64,000 nucleotides of DNA from Variovorax paradoxus_P (lineage in GTDB: Bacteria; Pseudomonadota; Gammaproteobacteria; Burkholderiales; Burkholderiaceae_C). The stretch lies in assembly GCF_050627025.1 (NCBI RefSeq), contig NZ_CP192472.1; one strand, given 5' to 3'. A program made the translations under genes and the position numbers. This document shows positions 54,564 through 63,742 of the stretch, piece after piece; the first letter of the stretch is position 1; the number at the start of each line of letters is the position of its first letter. The notes under the pieces were generated by a model. It was given only the letters and a program-made list of their open reading frames with translations. It was not told the DNA's origin and did no database searches.

Positions 54564-55429
54564 TGAGAAAGAATCGCCTGCTCGTCGACTTGCACGGCCG
54601 GCGAGCCGCCCGAGGATGAAGCCGCCGCGGCAGCGCGCCGGGCACGCAATTGCGCCAGGGCGTCGAGGCAGTAATGCCCGAACCAGAGCGACGAGAAAGC
54701 GAATACCAGCGTGTAGATCCAGATTGCGAGCGGAACCAGCACGAAGAACGCGGCGGCAAACAACAGGCCGGACGCCCACACGATGCTGGGCGCGGCCCCC
54801 AGATAGCCGCAGAGCACGCCAATGCACAGCAGCGGCAACCGGTGCGCGCGCAGCAATGTGGCCCGCTCTTCGGGGCTTGCGTGTTCGGCCAGTGCGTCGA
54901 AACTCATCACGCGATACGTGAGCCAGCCCCAGATCAGCGGCGGCAGGATGAGCACCAGCGGCGGAATGAGCCAGAGCGGCATCGACACCACGAGCGCTAT
55001 CAGCGCCAGCACCGTGAGGCCGAGCGAACGCGCCATGCTGGCAAAAAATGAAGCGCCTTTCTTTCGCTCGAGCATTGGAAAGCGGCGGCGCGCCACCAAC
55101 GCGGTGAGCGGCGCAGCCATGAGACCGGCCACGATCAGGAGCGAAATCACCACGATGAGCGGCGTTGCGGCAAACACCACCACGAGCGGCGCCAGCATGG
55201 CCGTGACGTCGCCTGAGAAAAGCTTGCTGATCCACCCCCAGAAGCTGGAAAGCAGGGGCCAGGCGTCCAGCGCCTCGCGGGTCCACGCAACTGCCGCATC
55301 CCAATAGAAATAGCCGAATCCTGCGGCCAGCAGCACCATCAGGCCCAGCGGCAGCAGCGACAGGACGATCACGCGCGGCAGCATGCAATATGCAACCGCG
55401 CGCCAGAAAGAATCGAGGAGCAGGCGCAT
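54548..55429 (-). CDS. EI24 domain membrane protein (CysZ-like)
   Basis: This 293-residue integral membrane protein has four to six hydrophobic segments and the EI24/CysZ pattern around LIWGWLTYRVMSFDALAEHA. An Ala/Ser-rich C-terminal tail follows. CysZ proteins transport sulfate, but many beta-proteobacterial homologues are unassigned. The start at 55429 was chosen over an ATG 25 codons upstream because it immediately precedes the first helix region. It overlaps the MoaB/CinA-like gene by 16 nt. Confidence 0.85.
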   Translation of the reverse strand: MRLLLDSFWRAVAYCMLPRVIVLSLLPLGLMVLLAAGFGYFYWDAAVAWTREALDAWPLLSSFWGWISKLFSGDVTAMLAPLVVVFAATPLIVVISLLIVAGLMAAPLTALVARRRFPMLERKKGASFFASMARSLGLTVLALIALVVSMPLWLIPPLVLILPPLIWGWLTYRVMSFDALAEHASPEERATLLRAHRLPLLCIGVLCGYLGAAPSIVWASGLLFAAAFFVLVPLAIWIYTLVFAFSSLWFGHYCLDALAQLRARRAAAAASSSGGSPAVQVDEQAILSQWKSP

Positions 55430-55467
55430 TGATGCGAAGGATAACCGCCCGGTGATATGCCCCGCGC

Positions 55468-56442
55468 TCAGCCGCGGCCGACCATTCGCTTCAGGCCGAG
55501 CCATTGCTGGGCCCAGAAGCCGCTTCCGTAGTCACGCACCCGGCCGTCGGCGCCGGGTTCGACCTGGTCGCGGATGCCGGTCGGGTCGTAGCGCTTCTCG
55601 AAGTTGGCGGTGCGAAAAAGCATGTCCCACCAGGGCAGCAGCACGCCAAAGTTGTGGCCGCCCAGCGTGTGGGCCCCTTGGGACTCGTGCCCGAGCCCTA
55701 TGCTGTGGTGCAGCCGGTGAAAGCGCGGGCTGATCCACAGCCGTTCGCCGATGGCGCCAAAGCCCAGCCTCAGGTTGGCGTGCTGCAGGCTTTCGCTGAG
55801 CTGGGTGAAGGCAACGAACGCAATGAACTGGCCGGGCGCCACGCCGATGAGCTGCGCCACGATGACGATGAGGGTGTCATGAATGATGTCGTCCAGCAGG
55901 TGGTTGCGGTCGTCGCTCCACATGGTCATCTGGCGCTGGGAGTGGTGCAGCGAGTGCAGGCCCCACCACCAGTTGAGCTGGTGCTGGCCGCGATGGATCC
56001 AGTAGCCGACGAAGTCGAGCACCACGAGATAGATCGCGAAGGCGACCCAGGGCACGTCGGTAACGCCGGGCCACACTTCGTCCAGATGAAAAGTGCCCCA
56101 GCCCGCGATGCGCAGGCTTCCGATGGCCTCGTCGAAGAATGGCTCCAGCGTGAAGAACATGGCCAGCCGGAACAGGCCCAGTCGGTGGATCAGCGTGTAG
56201 AGCACGTCGATGCGGATCGCTCGGCGGTCGGTCACCGGCTCGACGGCGCGCCAACGCTGCAGCGGCCCGATGATCGCAAGGAGCACCGCAACCTGAATGA
56301 ACCCGACCAGCAGCCAACCGGTGGCTGTGAAGGCGTCTTCGGTCCAGCCGCCAAGGCCCACCGCAAAGACCAGGGGCTGGATCAGCGTTTCGAAGAACCA
56401 GCCCTGCAGCGCCGAAAAGGTATCCGTCAACCAATCGATCAC
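55468..56442 (-). CDS. sterol desaturase / fatty acid hydroxylase family protein
   Basis: This 324-residue membrane di-iron oxygenase-type protein has the His clusters HRGQHQLNWWWGLHSLHHSQ (about residue 160) and FHRLHHSIGLGHES (about residue 245), plus several membrane helices. The family hydroxylates or desaturates lipid substrates; the bacterial substrate here is unknown. It starts 10 bp after the stop of the deacetylase gene on the same strand. Confidence 0.9.
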   Translation of the reverse strand: MIDWLTDTFSALQGWFFETLIQPLVFAVGLGGWTEDAFTATGWLLVGFIQVAVLLAIIGPLQRWRAVEPVTDRRAIRIDVLYTLIHRLGLFRLAMFFTLEPFFDEAIGSLRIAGWGTFHLDEVWPGVTDVPWVAFAIYLVVLDFVGYWIHRGQHQLNWWWGLHSLHHSQRQMTMWSDDRNHLLDDIIHDTLIVIVAQLIGVAPGQFIAFVAFTQLSESLQHANLRLGFGAIGERLWISPRFHRLHHSIGLGHESQGAHTLGGHNFGVLLPWWDMLFRTANFEKRYDPTGIRDQVEPGADGRVRDYGSGFWAQQWLGLKRMVGRG

Positions 56443-56452
56443 GGCGACTGCC

Positions 56453-57292
56453 TCAAGGGTGGGACGCGATCCAGGCGCGGTATTGCGGATGCTGGCGCAG
56501 CGTTTCGAAGCAAAAGCCCTTGGCCTTGAGGCCGACGATCAGCGGTTCGAGGTTGGCCGGCGCCCAGGGGTCTTTGCGCGACCAGATGCCCAGATGCGCA
56601 AGCAGGATGTCGCCGGGGCGGATGGTTTCGAGCGCCTGCGCCAGGAGCTTTTCGTTGCTGAACTTCTCGCTTGGCAGTTCGTCGCCCAGAAAACCGGCAG
56701 GCGACCAGCCCACATGCTCGAAACCGCAGGCCTTGGCCGCGGCAAGCAGCCGGGGCGAGGTTTTGCCGCCCGGCGCGCGGTACAGCGGCAGCGGCTTCTT
56801 GCCGGTAATGAGCGCCAGGCGTTCTGAAGCCTTGCTGATGTTGGCGCAGTATTCGGCCGCGCTCCAGGTGAACTCGCGGCCGGCGAACGCACCCGCCGAA
56901 GGCCTGATACGGAAGCTGGGTGACTCACCCTTGAGGTCTGAGCGCCAGTACGCGTGGTCGTAGGTGTGCGAGGCAAACTCGTGGCCCTCGGCCGCCCTTG
57001 CCTTCCACCATGGCGCCCAGTGGCTGTCGAGGCTGTCGCCATCGGTCTGCGTGCGCTCGGCCGCGGCAAAGAAGGTAACGCGCACGTTCTGGCGCTTGAG
57101 CACGTCGGCCACGAACGGGGCAATGCCCATGTGGCCGGTGTCGAGGGTCAGGTAGACGGGCTTTTCGCAGGAGGCGCCTTGGGCCCAGGCAGCGGGCGTA
57201 GCCGCACAGGCGACCATGAAGGCGATGCCGGCGAGGTTGCGGAACCGGCTTTGCCGGCCTGCCGATGGCGCCCGCTCAGATTCTTTTCGCAT
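56453..57292 (-). CDS. polysaccharide deacetylase family protein (NodB-like), exported
   Basis: This roughly 279-residue protein has an N-terminal signal peptide (IAFMVACAATPAAWAQG) and the NodB homology domain. Motif 2 is H-x3-H in ASHTYDHAYW and motif 3 is YRAPGGKTSP. Motif 1 reads LTLDTGHMG, so the second Asp of the usual TFDDG, a metal ligand, is Thr. I placed the start at 57292, where the signal peptide begins properly; a longer reading exists. It overlaps the YncE-like gene by 17 nt. Confidence 0.88.
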   Translation of the reverse strand: MRKESERAPSAGRQSRFRNLAGIAFMVACAATPAAWAQGASCEKPVYLTLDTGHMGIAPFVADVLKRQNVRVTFFAAAERTQTDGDSLDSHWAPWWKARAAEGHEFASHTYDHAYWRSDLKGESPSFRIRPSAGAFAGREFTWSAAEYCANISKASERLALITGKKPLPLYRAPGGKTSPRLLAAAKACGFEHVGWSPAGFLGDELPSEKFSNEKLLAQALETIRPGDILLAHLGIWSRKDPWAPANLEPLIVGLKAKGFCFETLRQHPQYRAWIASHP

Positions 57293-58283
57293 GGGCCAGG
57301 GTCCAGACGCCGTGCGGCGAACGGCCGACATTGACCTGGCGCACGACCTTCTGGGTGTCCAGGTCGATCACGCTGAGCTTCTTGGCCCAGCGCGAGGTGA
57401 CGTACAGCGTCTTGCCGTCGGCGGATACGTCCATGCAGTCGGGGCCGCCCGGCACGGCGTAGGTGGCGCTCACCTTGAGCGTTGCCAGGTCGATCCGGCT
57501 GATGGTGTTGGCCACGCGGTTGCTCACGAAAACACTCTTGCCGTCGCCAGCCGAACGAAACGCGTGGGCGCCCTTGCCCGTCGGAATTTTGCCGACCAGC
57601 TTCGGCTCCGGGCCCGCGACGTCGAACACCTGTACGCCGTCGCTGCCGGTGAGGCCTACAAGCAGGGTCTTGTCGTTGTGCGCGCCGTAGATATCGGCCG
57701 GCATGGCGCCGGTTGCCACGCGCCAGCGAACGGCTTGCGTCGGCAGGTCGACGGCGATGAGTTCGTCGCTGTCTTGCATGGTCACGTAGGCAACGGTGCT
57801 GGTGTTGTCTATCCAGATGTGACTGGGCGTCTTGCCTGTGGCAATGCGCTTGGCGAGCTTCAGGTCCTTGCCGTCCCAGCGGTAGATGTCGACGTGATTG
57901 AGACGGTTGGCAGCCGTGACAAACCACTTCATGTCGCGCGAGAACTGCAGCTGGTACGGATCGATGATGCCGTAGACCACGCGCTGCACTTCGGCCGTTC
58001 TCGGGTTGAGAAAGGTCAGCGAATCGCCTGCCGAATTGGCCACGATGACCGACTTTTCGTCGGGCGTCATGTAGATGTGGTGCGGCTCCTTGCCGGTGGC
58101 AATGCGCTGCTTTTCAGTCCAGTCGAGCGGATTGATCACGCTGACGCTGGCGTCGAGCGAATTGAGCACGAAGATGGGCGGGGGTTCCGCGGGCGCAGCG
58201 GCGGCGGCTTGTGCCACCCAGACCGTCAGGCAAGAAAACAGGCAAGCCGCGAGGCGGCCATTCGGTCGGGCAAGGAATCGCAA
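57276..58283 (-). CDS. YncE/YVTN-family beta-propeller protein, exported
   Basis: This 335-residue periplasmic beta-propeller has a signal peptide (LFSCLTVWVAQAAAAA) and repeated blades of YVTN type, such as PHHIYMTPDEKSVIVANSAG and PSHIWIDNTSTVAYVTMQDS. These proteins bind ligands or DNA or serve as scaffolds. Here it overlaps the deacetylase by 17 nt, suggesting joint expression and an envelope role. No catalytic residues are evident. Confidence 0.9.
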   Translation of the reverse strand: MRFLARPNGRLAACLFSCLTVWVAQAAAAAPAEPPPIFVLNSLDASVSVINPLDWTEKQRIATGKEPHHIYMTPDEKSVIVANSAGDSLTFLNPRTAEVQRVVYGIIDPYQLQFSRDMKWFVTAANRLNHVDIYRWDGKDLKLAKRIATGKTPSHIWIDNTSTVAYVTMQDSDELIAVDLPTQAVRWRVATGAMPADIYGAHNDKTLLVGLTGSDGVQVFDVAGPEPKLVGKIPTGKGAHAFRSAGDGKSVFVSNRVANTISRIDLATLKVSATYAVPGGPDCMDVSADGKTLYVTSRWAKKLSVIDLDTQKVVRQVNVGRSPHGVWTLAHAKRI

Positions 58284-58361
58284 GGGAAAGGTTCCGAAAG
58301 AGTGCTTTCGATTATCAACGGCCAGACCCTACTGCCGGCTGACCGGCAGAGCATCCGGGGG

Positions 58362-59096
58362 CTATACCGTTGTTTTTGCACGCAATGCCGAAACCTGTTC
58401 GGCGGTCAGCCATCGCCATTGGCCAGGCGCCAGGTGTTCGGGCAACGCCAGATTGCCAATGCGCGACCGATGCAACCCCTCGACCCGGTTGCCCACGGCT
58501 GCCAGCATGCGCTTGACTTGGTGGTATTTGCCTTCGGTGAGCGTCAGGCGCAGATGCAGCGGGCTTTCCGATTCGCAGGCGGCGGCGCGCACCGGCTTCG
58601 GGTCGTCGTCGAGCACCACGCCGGCCAGCAGCTTTTCAATTTGCGCGGCGTCCACAGGGTGCTTGGCCGTGACCTCGTAGACCTTGGGCACGTGGTGCTT
58701 GGGCGAGCCCATCTTGTGGATGAACTGGCCGTCGTCTGTCAGCAACAGCAGCCCGGTCGTGTCCTGGTCGAGCCGGCCGATGGCCTGAACGCCCTGAACC
58801 GCGCCCTTGTTGGGCCGCAGCCGCAGCGGCGAAGGCAGCAGCGTGTAGATGCTCGGGTAGGTGGAAGGCTTTTGCGAGCACTCGGTACCCGCCGGCTTGT
58901 GCAGCATGAGATAGGCCTTCTCGTGGTACGCCCATTCGGTGCCCTGCACGGTGAAAAGCAGCCCCTCGGGATCGAGGTCGTCGAAGGGGTCGTCGGCCAC
59001 CTTGCCGCCGATGGTCACGTGGCCTTGCTGGATGAGCCCCGCACACACGCGCCGCGTGCCAAAGCCTTGGGAATAAAGAATGTCTTGCAGGTGCAT
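58362..59096 (-). CDS. rsuA: RsuA-family rRNA pseudouridine synthase
   Basis: This 244-residue enzyme has an N-terminal S4-like domain (ILYSQGFGTRRVCAGLIQQG) and the pseudouridine synthase core with the catalytic Asp at about residue 110 in GRLDQDTTGLLLL. RsuA modifies U516 of 16S rRNA. The ATG at 59096 gives the usual S4 start; an upstream reading adds 11 non-conserved residues. RluE/RluB-type 23S specificity cannot be fully excluded by eye. Confidence 0.9.
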   Translation of the reverse strand: MHLQDILYSQGFGTRRVCAGLIQQGHVTIGGKVADDPFDDLDPEGLLFTVQGTEWAYHEKAYLMLHKPAGTECSQKPSTYPSIYTLLPSPLRLRPNKGAVQGVQAIGRLDQDTTGLLLLTDDGQFIHKMGSPKHHVPKVYEVTAKHPVDAAQIEKLLAGVVLDDDPKPVRAAACESESPLHLRLTLTEGKYHQVKRMLAAVGNRVEGLHRSRIGNLALPEHLAPGQWRWLTAEQVSALRAKTTV

Positions 59097-59103
59097 GGAA
59101 ATG

Positions 59104-59136
59104 AAAAAGCGGCCGCGCCAGCATGGCACGGCCGCT
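59104..59136 (-). terminator. terminator downstream of ggt
   Basis: AGCGGCCG (59108-59115) and CGGCCGCT (59129-59136) form an 8-bp stem with a 13-nt loop. The A-run before it on the plus strand is a U-run for minus-strand transcripts. It lies 15 bp after the ggt stop. Confidence 0.72.
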
Positions 59137-59150
59137 GCAGGTTGGCAGGT

Positions 59151-60887
59151 TCAGTAGCCGGCGGCAAGGCCGGTGTTGCGGCGAGGATCGTTGGCGCCGT
59201 AGAAGCGGTTGCTCCCCACCGGCTTGCCGCCCAGCGACGGAGCGCCGACGATGATCGCAGCCATGTGGTTGGCCGGTTGCGGCACGCCCAGGTTGTGGCC
59301 CATGTCGGTCAGGATCTTGCGCGTGTCGGGGCTGATGGCAAAGGTTTCGACGTTGGTGACGTCAGGCAGCCATTGCTGGTGGAAGCGCGGGGCATCGACG
59401 GCTTCTTGCACGTTCATGCCGTAGTCGACCACATTCAGGATGGTGTGCAGCACTGCCGTGATGATGCGGCTGCCGCCCGGCGTACCGACCACGAACACCG
59501 GCTTGCCGTCCTTGGAGACGATGGTCGGGCTCATCGAGCTCAACGGACGCTTGCCCGGGGCGATGGCATTGGCCTCGCCCTGCACCAGGCCGTACATGTT
59601 GGGCACGCCGATCTTGGCGGTGAAATCGTCCATCTCGTTGTTGAGCAACACGCCCGTCTTGTCGGCCGTGACCTTGGCGCCGAACCAGTCATTGAGCGTG
59701 TAGGTCACCGACACGGCGTTGCCCTGCTGGTCGGTAATGGAGTAGTGGGTGGTATTGCTGCCTTCGTGCGGAGCAACACCGGGCTTGATGTCCTTGGAGA
59801 CGCCGGCCTTCTTGGGATCGATGGCGGCGCGGATCTTCTCGGCATAGCCCTTGTCGAGCAGGCGGTCGAGCGGGTTCTTTACGAAGTCAGGATCGCCCAG
59901 GTAGCTGTTGCGGTCGACATAGGCATGGCGCATGGCTTCGATCTGGTAGTGCACCGCCTCGGCCGAGCGGAAGCCCAGGTCCTTGAGCGGATAGCCCTCG
60001 AGGATGTTGAGCATTTCGCAGATGATCACGCCGCCAGAACTCGGCGGCGGCGCCGACACCACGCGATAGCCGCGGTAGTCGCATTCGACCGGCGCCAGTT
60101 CGCGCGTCTTGTACTGGTCGAGGTCTGCCTGGGTGATGATGCCCTTGCCGGCCTGGCTGGACGCCACGATGGCCTGTCCCACCCAGCCCTTGTAGAAGCC
60201 GTCGACACCCTTGGCGCTGACTGCCCGCAGGGTCTTGGCAAGGTCTTTCTGCACCAGCTTCTGGCCGACCGCAAAAGGCTCGCCCTTGTTCAGGAAGATG
60301 GCGCCGGAAACCGGATCTTTCTTGAAGTCGTTGGTCGAGGTGCGCAGCATGTCGATATCGCCCTGCTCCAGCGCAAAGCCCTTGTCGGCCAGCTGGATCG
60401 AGGGAGCGATCAGGTCGGCGCGCTTCATGGTGCCGTACTTCTCACGCGCGTATTCCATGCCTGAAACCGTACCGGGCACACCGACGGCCAAATGGCCGTT
60501 GGTGCTCAGGCCCTTGATGACGTTGCCATCCTTGTCGAGATACATGTTGGCCGTCGCGGCCAAGGGTGCTTTCTCGCGGAAGTCGAGAAATGTCTTGCGC
60601 CCGTCGGCCAGCTGCACGGTCATGAAGCCGCCGCCGCCCAGGTTGCCGGCGGCCGGGTACACCACGGCCAGCGCGTAGCCCACGGCCACAGCCGCGTCGA
60701 CGGCGTTGCCGCCCCGCTTGAGAACATCGACGCCCACCTTGGTGGCGAGGTGCTGCGCGCTCACGACCATGCCGTGCTCGGCCGCGACGGGTGCCTGCGA
60801 CGCGGCGTGCGAGGCGCCCGCGCCGGTGAGCACAAGCGTTGCCGTTATGACGGCGCGCAATGCCGGGGTCCAGTGGAGTTGCTGCAT
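59151..60887 (-). CDS. ggt: gamma-glutamyltransferase, periplasmic
   Basis: This 578-residue Ntn hydrolase is made as a precursor and cleaves itself before the nucleophilic Thr (near residue 378) in NTTHYSITDQQGNAVSVT. A signal peptide ends near GASHAASQ, and the large subunit has the family segment RGGNAVDAAVAVGYALAVVYP. C-terminal PGGSRIITAVLHTILNVVDY carries the glycine loop of the small subunit. It cleaves gamma-glutamyl bonds such as in glutathione. It differs from the cytoplasmic family member at 37.6-39.2 kb. Confidence 0.95.
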   Translation of the reverse strand: MQQLHWTPALRAVITATLVLTGAGASHAASQAPVAAEHGMVVSAQHLATKVGVDVLKRGGNAVDAAVAVGYALAVVYPAAGNLGGGGFMTVQLADGRKTFLDFREKAPLAATANMYLDKDGNVIKGLSTNGHLAVGVPGTVSGMEYAREKYGTMKRADLIAPSIQLADKGFALEQGDIDMLRTSTNDFKKDPVSGAIFLNKGEPFAVGQKLVQKDLAKTLRAVSAKGVDGFYKGWVGQAIVASSQAGKGIITQADLDQYKTRELAPVECDYRGYRVVSAPPPSSGGVIICEMLNILEGYPLKDLGFRSAEAVHYQIEAMRHAYVDRNSYLGDPDFVKNPLDRLLDKGYAEKIRAAIDPKKAGVSKDIKPGVAPHEGSNTTHYSITDQQGNAVSVTYTLNDWFGAKVTADKTGVLLNNEMDDFTAKIGVPNMYGLVQGEANAIAPGKRPLSSMSPTIVSKDGKPVFVVGTPGGSRIITAVLHTILNVVDYGMNVQEAVDAPRFHQQWLPDVTNVETFAISPDTRKILTDMGHNLGVPQPANHMAAIIVGAPSLGGKPVGSNRFYGANDPRRNTGLAAGY

Positions 60888-60938
60888 GAAGAAAGTCCCT
60901 TCTTGAGTTCGATGGTTAGAAACGGCAATTACCAGCCT

Positions 60939-62534
60939 TCAGGCGACGAGCAGCGCCTTGCGCCGCAAGTCCCTCAAGCCAAGCTCCACTTGCTTCAACG
61001 CAAACTCCTTCAATGCGGAGTGATCCGTCAGCGGCTTGTCATTCTGGACGAAGCGGAGCCGATCGGCGCGCACTTCGGCCGCGAGATAGTCGGCCAGCAT
61101 GTCATGCGAATGCGTGCCGTCGAGCAACGGCAGAAGGCAGCGCTCCAGCGCGGAGAGACTGACCGACTCATGCCACTGGTTGCAAACGCTCACCGAGCTT
61201 CCGGCAGATAGCGCCAGGCCAGGCGCGCTGCGTACGAACGGCAACGCCAGCGGCAGCGCGGACACCTGGGTTGCGGCGCGCACCGGAGCACGCCGGATGC
61301 GAACGGCGCCAAGAATCAGCAATTCCTCGAGCATCGACATGACGACCCGCTCGACCGAAGCAGGCGGCTCGCCCGTGGCCGCAACCACGGAGCCGACCAA
61401 TGCCTGGACCGAGACGCTGGCGGGGTAATGCGCATCGAGCATCTGCGCCGCGGCCTTGTGCACCGGAAGGCGCAGCGTGACCTTGAGGGTGCGCAGTGCA
61501 TTGCAACACTGCTCGCTTGCATCGAGCGTCAGCGTGGTGCCGTCCTCGGGGGTGAAAACGCCAGCGAACTCAAGTCCTTGGACACGCGCGGGATCGAGCC
61601 GATAGCGGATATCTGCCGCGCGGCCCCGCTTCACAAGCAGGGTCTGGCGAAAGGTGCGGTTCACCAGAAAGTCGAGATACTGCTCCATCAGAATCTGGCT
61701 GCCCCCGCACTCGCGCAGCAACGGCTCACGGACCTTTTCGCCATAGTTCTGGACGAACATCGTGGAGGGCTCCGCATCCGCCAGGTAGCTGAGGCCGTTG
61801 GCATCGGCTCGCGCCACAAACTCCTTGAAGTAGCAGGGCGCGTTGCAGGGCTCGAGAAATTCGTGCAGCAGGTAGTAGCCACTGGAGCCGCGCACGATGG
61901 GCATCGTCTCTTCAAGCGTTTTCTTCAGAACGCTGTCAGGTCGCGCCGATTGCTCCAGAAATTCGAGCATGCCGCGCGCATAGGACAGCTTTTCCTCAGG
62001 CGTGTCGCGCAGGCCGCCGCGCAGAATCATTGCGTCGCGCACGATCTCCCTCGCCTTCCAGCCCGGGTACACGTTGTAGCTGACGTAGGCCACGCCGTTT
62101 GGTGCCAGGTTCTCCGAGCAGATGCGCAAGATCGCATCCTGCACCGGGCCAGGCACCCAGCTGTAGACACCATGGCAGACGATGTAGTCGAACTGGCCGA
62201 ACGAAGCATCGACATCTGCGAGGTTGAACGCCCGCAATTCGATGTTCGACAGCCCTGCGCGTGAGACAGCCCCGACGCCTTGTTCCACCTGCACCTTCGA
62301 CAGATCGAGGCCGAGGGCTGTTGCTTCGGGATGGCGCGCAGCAAACGGAATCAGGTTGCCACCAGCGGCACATCCGAGTTCGAGCACGCGCGCCGTGGCG
62401 GGGGGCGGCGCGTCAAGGCCGAACAGGAAGGCAAGCGCCTCCAGGTGTTCGATTGCGGTTTGGGGGAACGGATGCGATTCATAAGGCACCTCGTCGTAGT
62501 AGCTGGTGAGCGTCGAAGTCAGTGAATCGGACAC
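60939..62534 (-). CDS. class I SAM methyltransferase with regulatory domain
   Basis: This 531-residue protein has an N-terminal methyltransferase domain (RVLELGCAAGGNLIPFA, LGLDLSKVQ) followed by a methyltransferase regulatory domain (about residues 220-300). A C-terminal winged or helical domain completes it (AVRIRRAPVRAATQV region). Proteins of this layout occur widely in proteobacteria, sometimes as protein-lysine methyltransferases; the target is unknown. I use the GTG start at 62534, since the residues after it fit the family N terminus. Confidence 0.87.
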   Translation of the reverse strand: MSDSLTSTLTSYYDEVPYESHPFPQTAIEHLEALAFLFGLDAPPPATARVLELGCAAGGNLIPFAARHPEATALGLDLSKVQVEQGVGAVSRAGLSNIELRAFNLADVDASFGQFDYIVCHGVYSWVPGPVQDAILRICSENLAPNGVAYVSYNVYPGWKAREIVRDAMILRGGLRDTPEEKLSYARGMLEFLEQSARPDSVLKKTLEETMPIVRGSSGYYLLHEFLEPCNAPCYFKEFVARADANGLSYLADAEPSTMFVQNYGEKVREPLLRECGGSQILMEQYLDFLVNRTFRQTLLVKRGRAADIRYRLDPARVQGLEFAGVFTPEDGTTLTLDASEQCCNALRTLKVTLRLPVHKAAAQMLDAHYPASVSVQALVGSVVAATGEPPASVERVVMSMLEELLILGAVRIRRAPVRAATQVSALPLALPFVRSAPGLALSAGSSVSVCNQWHESVSLSALERCLLPLLDGTHSHDMLADYLAAEVRADRLRFVQNDKPLTDHSALKEFALKQVELGLRDLRRKALLVA

Positions 62535-62635
62535 GGCGTCTTTCTTGAATCGAAGCGGGCAATGCCGCGCTCCGCGAGGGCAGAGGCAACGGTGGCGGCG
62601 CGCCGCGCCCGCAGACTATAGCCCTCGGCCCAGGC

Positions 62636-62670
62636 AAAAAAAAGCCAACCTTCGTCAGGTTGGCTTTTTT
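62636..62670. terminator. bidirectional terminator after ssrA
   Basis: GCCAACC (62644-62650) pairs with GGTTGGC (62658-62664) around a 7-nt loop. It is flanked by eight A and six T residues, so it can terminate on either strand. It lies just after the tmRNA 3' end and would stop minus-strand ssrA transcription. Confidence 0.88.
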
Positions 62671-62676
62671 GATGAA

Positions 62677-63061
62677 TGGTGGAGCTGGGGGGATTTGAAC
62701 CCCCGTCCGCAAGCCTTCATCGCGCAGTTCTACATGTTTAGTGATCTAATTTAAGTCTCGCTTCCGGAGTCGCGCAGTCACACGCTAAACCGGACGCCAG
62801 TACCCTATTTTCTCGCCCCGACCCAAGGTACCCGGATCGGAGCCAGCCCATGTAATTATCCTTGCAGCCGGGAGGTCAGGATTGCTCCAGACCCCCTTGC
62901 CCAGCCCATCGGCCAACTGTTGCAAGGCTCACTGGCAATTAAGCAGCGAGTGCGAAACGTTCGTCGTTTGCAGTTAGTTTGTTTGAATCTGTTTTACGAG
63001 CGCATTCAGCTCGACATGCCCCGCTGCGACTCCGAACCCACGTCGAAACCAGTGCAGCCCC
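62677..63061 (-). ncRNA. ssrA: transfer-messenger RNA (tmRNA)
   Basis: On the minus strand the RNA begins GGGGCTGCACTGGTTTCGAC at 63061 and ends in a tRNA-like acceptor/T-arm (GGTTCAAATCCCCCCAGC) with an encoded CCA at 62677, a length of 385 nt. The resume reading frame at 62971-62939 encodes the tag ANDERFALAA followed by TAA, the form found in beta-proteobacteria. It rescues stalled ribosomes with SmpB and marks proteins for proteolysis. A strong terminator follows. Confidence 0.96.
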
Positions 63062-63073
63062 AAGACGTCTATT

Positions 63074-63742
63074 TTAGGCCGGGTTGAGAAACTGCAAGAG
63101 CTCCATGGGCGAAGAAATTGCAGCGTCCGCCTCCCAGAGGGTGGCGTCGGCCTGCGGCCCCATGTAGCCGTAGGTTGCCGCCACGGTTCGCATGCCGGCC
63201 GCACGGCCCGCGATGATGTCGCGCTCATCGTCTCCAACATAAATGCAGGCGTTGGATGGAATTCCAAGCCGCCGGGCCGCTTCGTGCAGCGGCTCGGGAT
63301 GCGGCTTGGAGAATGGCGTCGTATCGCCACTGATAATGGCGCCGGCGCTGCCGAAAAGAGGAATGGCGCGCGTCAGGGGATCGGTGAAGCGCGCCGACTT
63401 GTTGGTGACCACGCCCCAAGCCAGCCCGCGAGCGCGAATCGCATCGATGAGCCCGTGCACCCCGTCAAACACCTGCGTGTTGAGCAGCATGCGGTTTTCG
63501 TAGGTAACGAAAAACTCTTCCCTCAGTTCCGGAAATTCCGGCGAATCGGGAGTAATGCCGAAAGCCACCCCCAGCATGCCCCGCGCGCCCGCCCCCGCCA
63601 TGAACCGATAACGCTCCAGCGGGTAAGACTCCAGGCCGCGATCGGTGCGCATCTTGTCGGCCGCGGCGCCCAGGTCGGGGGCACTGTCGATCAGCGTGCC
63701 GTCCAGGTCGAACAGCACGGCTCGCACTGCTGCGGTCGTCAC
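63074..63742 (-). CDS. gph: phosphoglycolate phosphatase (HAD family)
   Basis: This 222-residue HAD hydrolase has motif I VLFDLDGTLIDSAPDL, motif II Thr in GVVTNKSARF, a Lys in PFSKPHPEP and the motif IV Asp pair in YVGDDERD. It clears 2-phosphoglycolate made during DNA repair. The GTG at 63742 overlaps the ubiG stop (GTGA), the usual ubiG-gph pairing in beta-proteobacteria, and places motif I at the normal distance. It ends 12 bp before the tmRNA 5' end. Confidence 0.93.
   Translation of the reverse strand: MTTAAVRAVLFDLDGTLIDSAPDLGAAADKMRTDRGLESYPLERYRFMAGAGARGMLGVAFGITPDSPEFPELREEFFVTYENRMLLNTQVFDGVHGLIDAIRARGLAWGVVTNKSARFTDPLTRAIPLFGSAGAIISGDTTPFSKPHPEPLHEAARRLGIPSNACIYVGDDERDIIAGRAAGMRTVAATYGYMGPQADATLWEADAAISSPMELLQFLNPA

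Noticed and set aside
57216..60464. Very long plus-strand open frame (over 1000 codons)
   Set aside because: It is antisense to well-recognised minus-strand genes (YncE-like, RsuA-like, GGT) and its composition (His, Arg, Ala, Val rich) is that of a GC-rich shadow frame.
62677..62720. Stand-alone tRNA on the minus strand
   Set aside because: The T-arm and CCA are the 3' part of tmRNA, shown by the tag frame ANDERFALAA and the matching 5' end.
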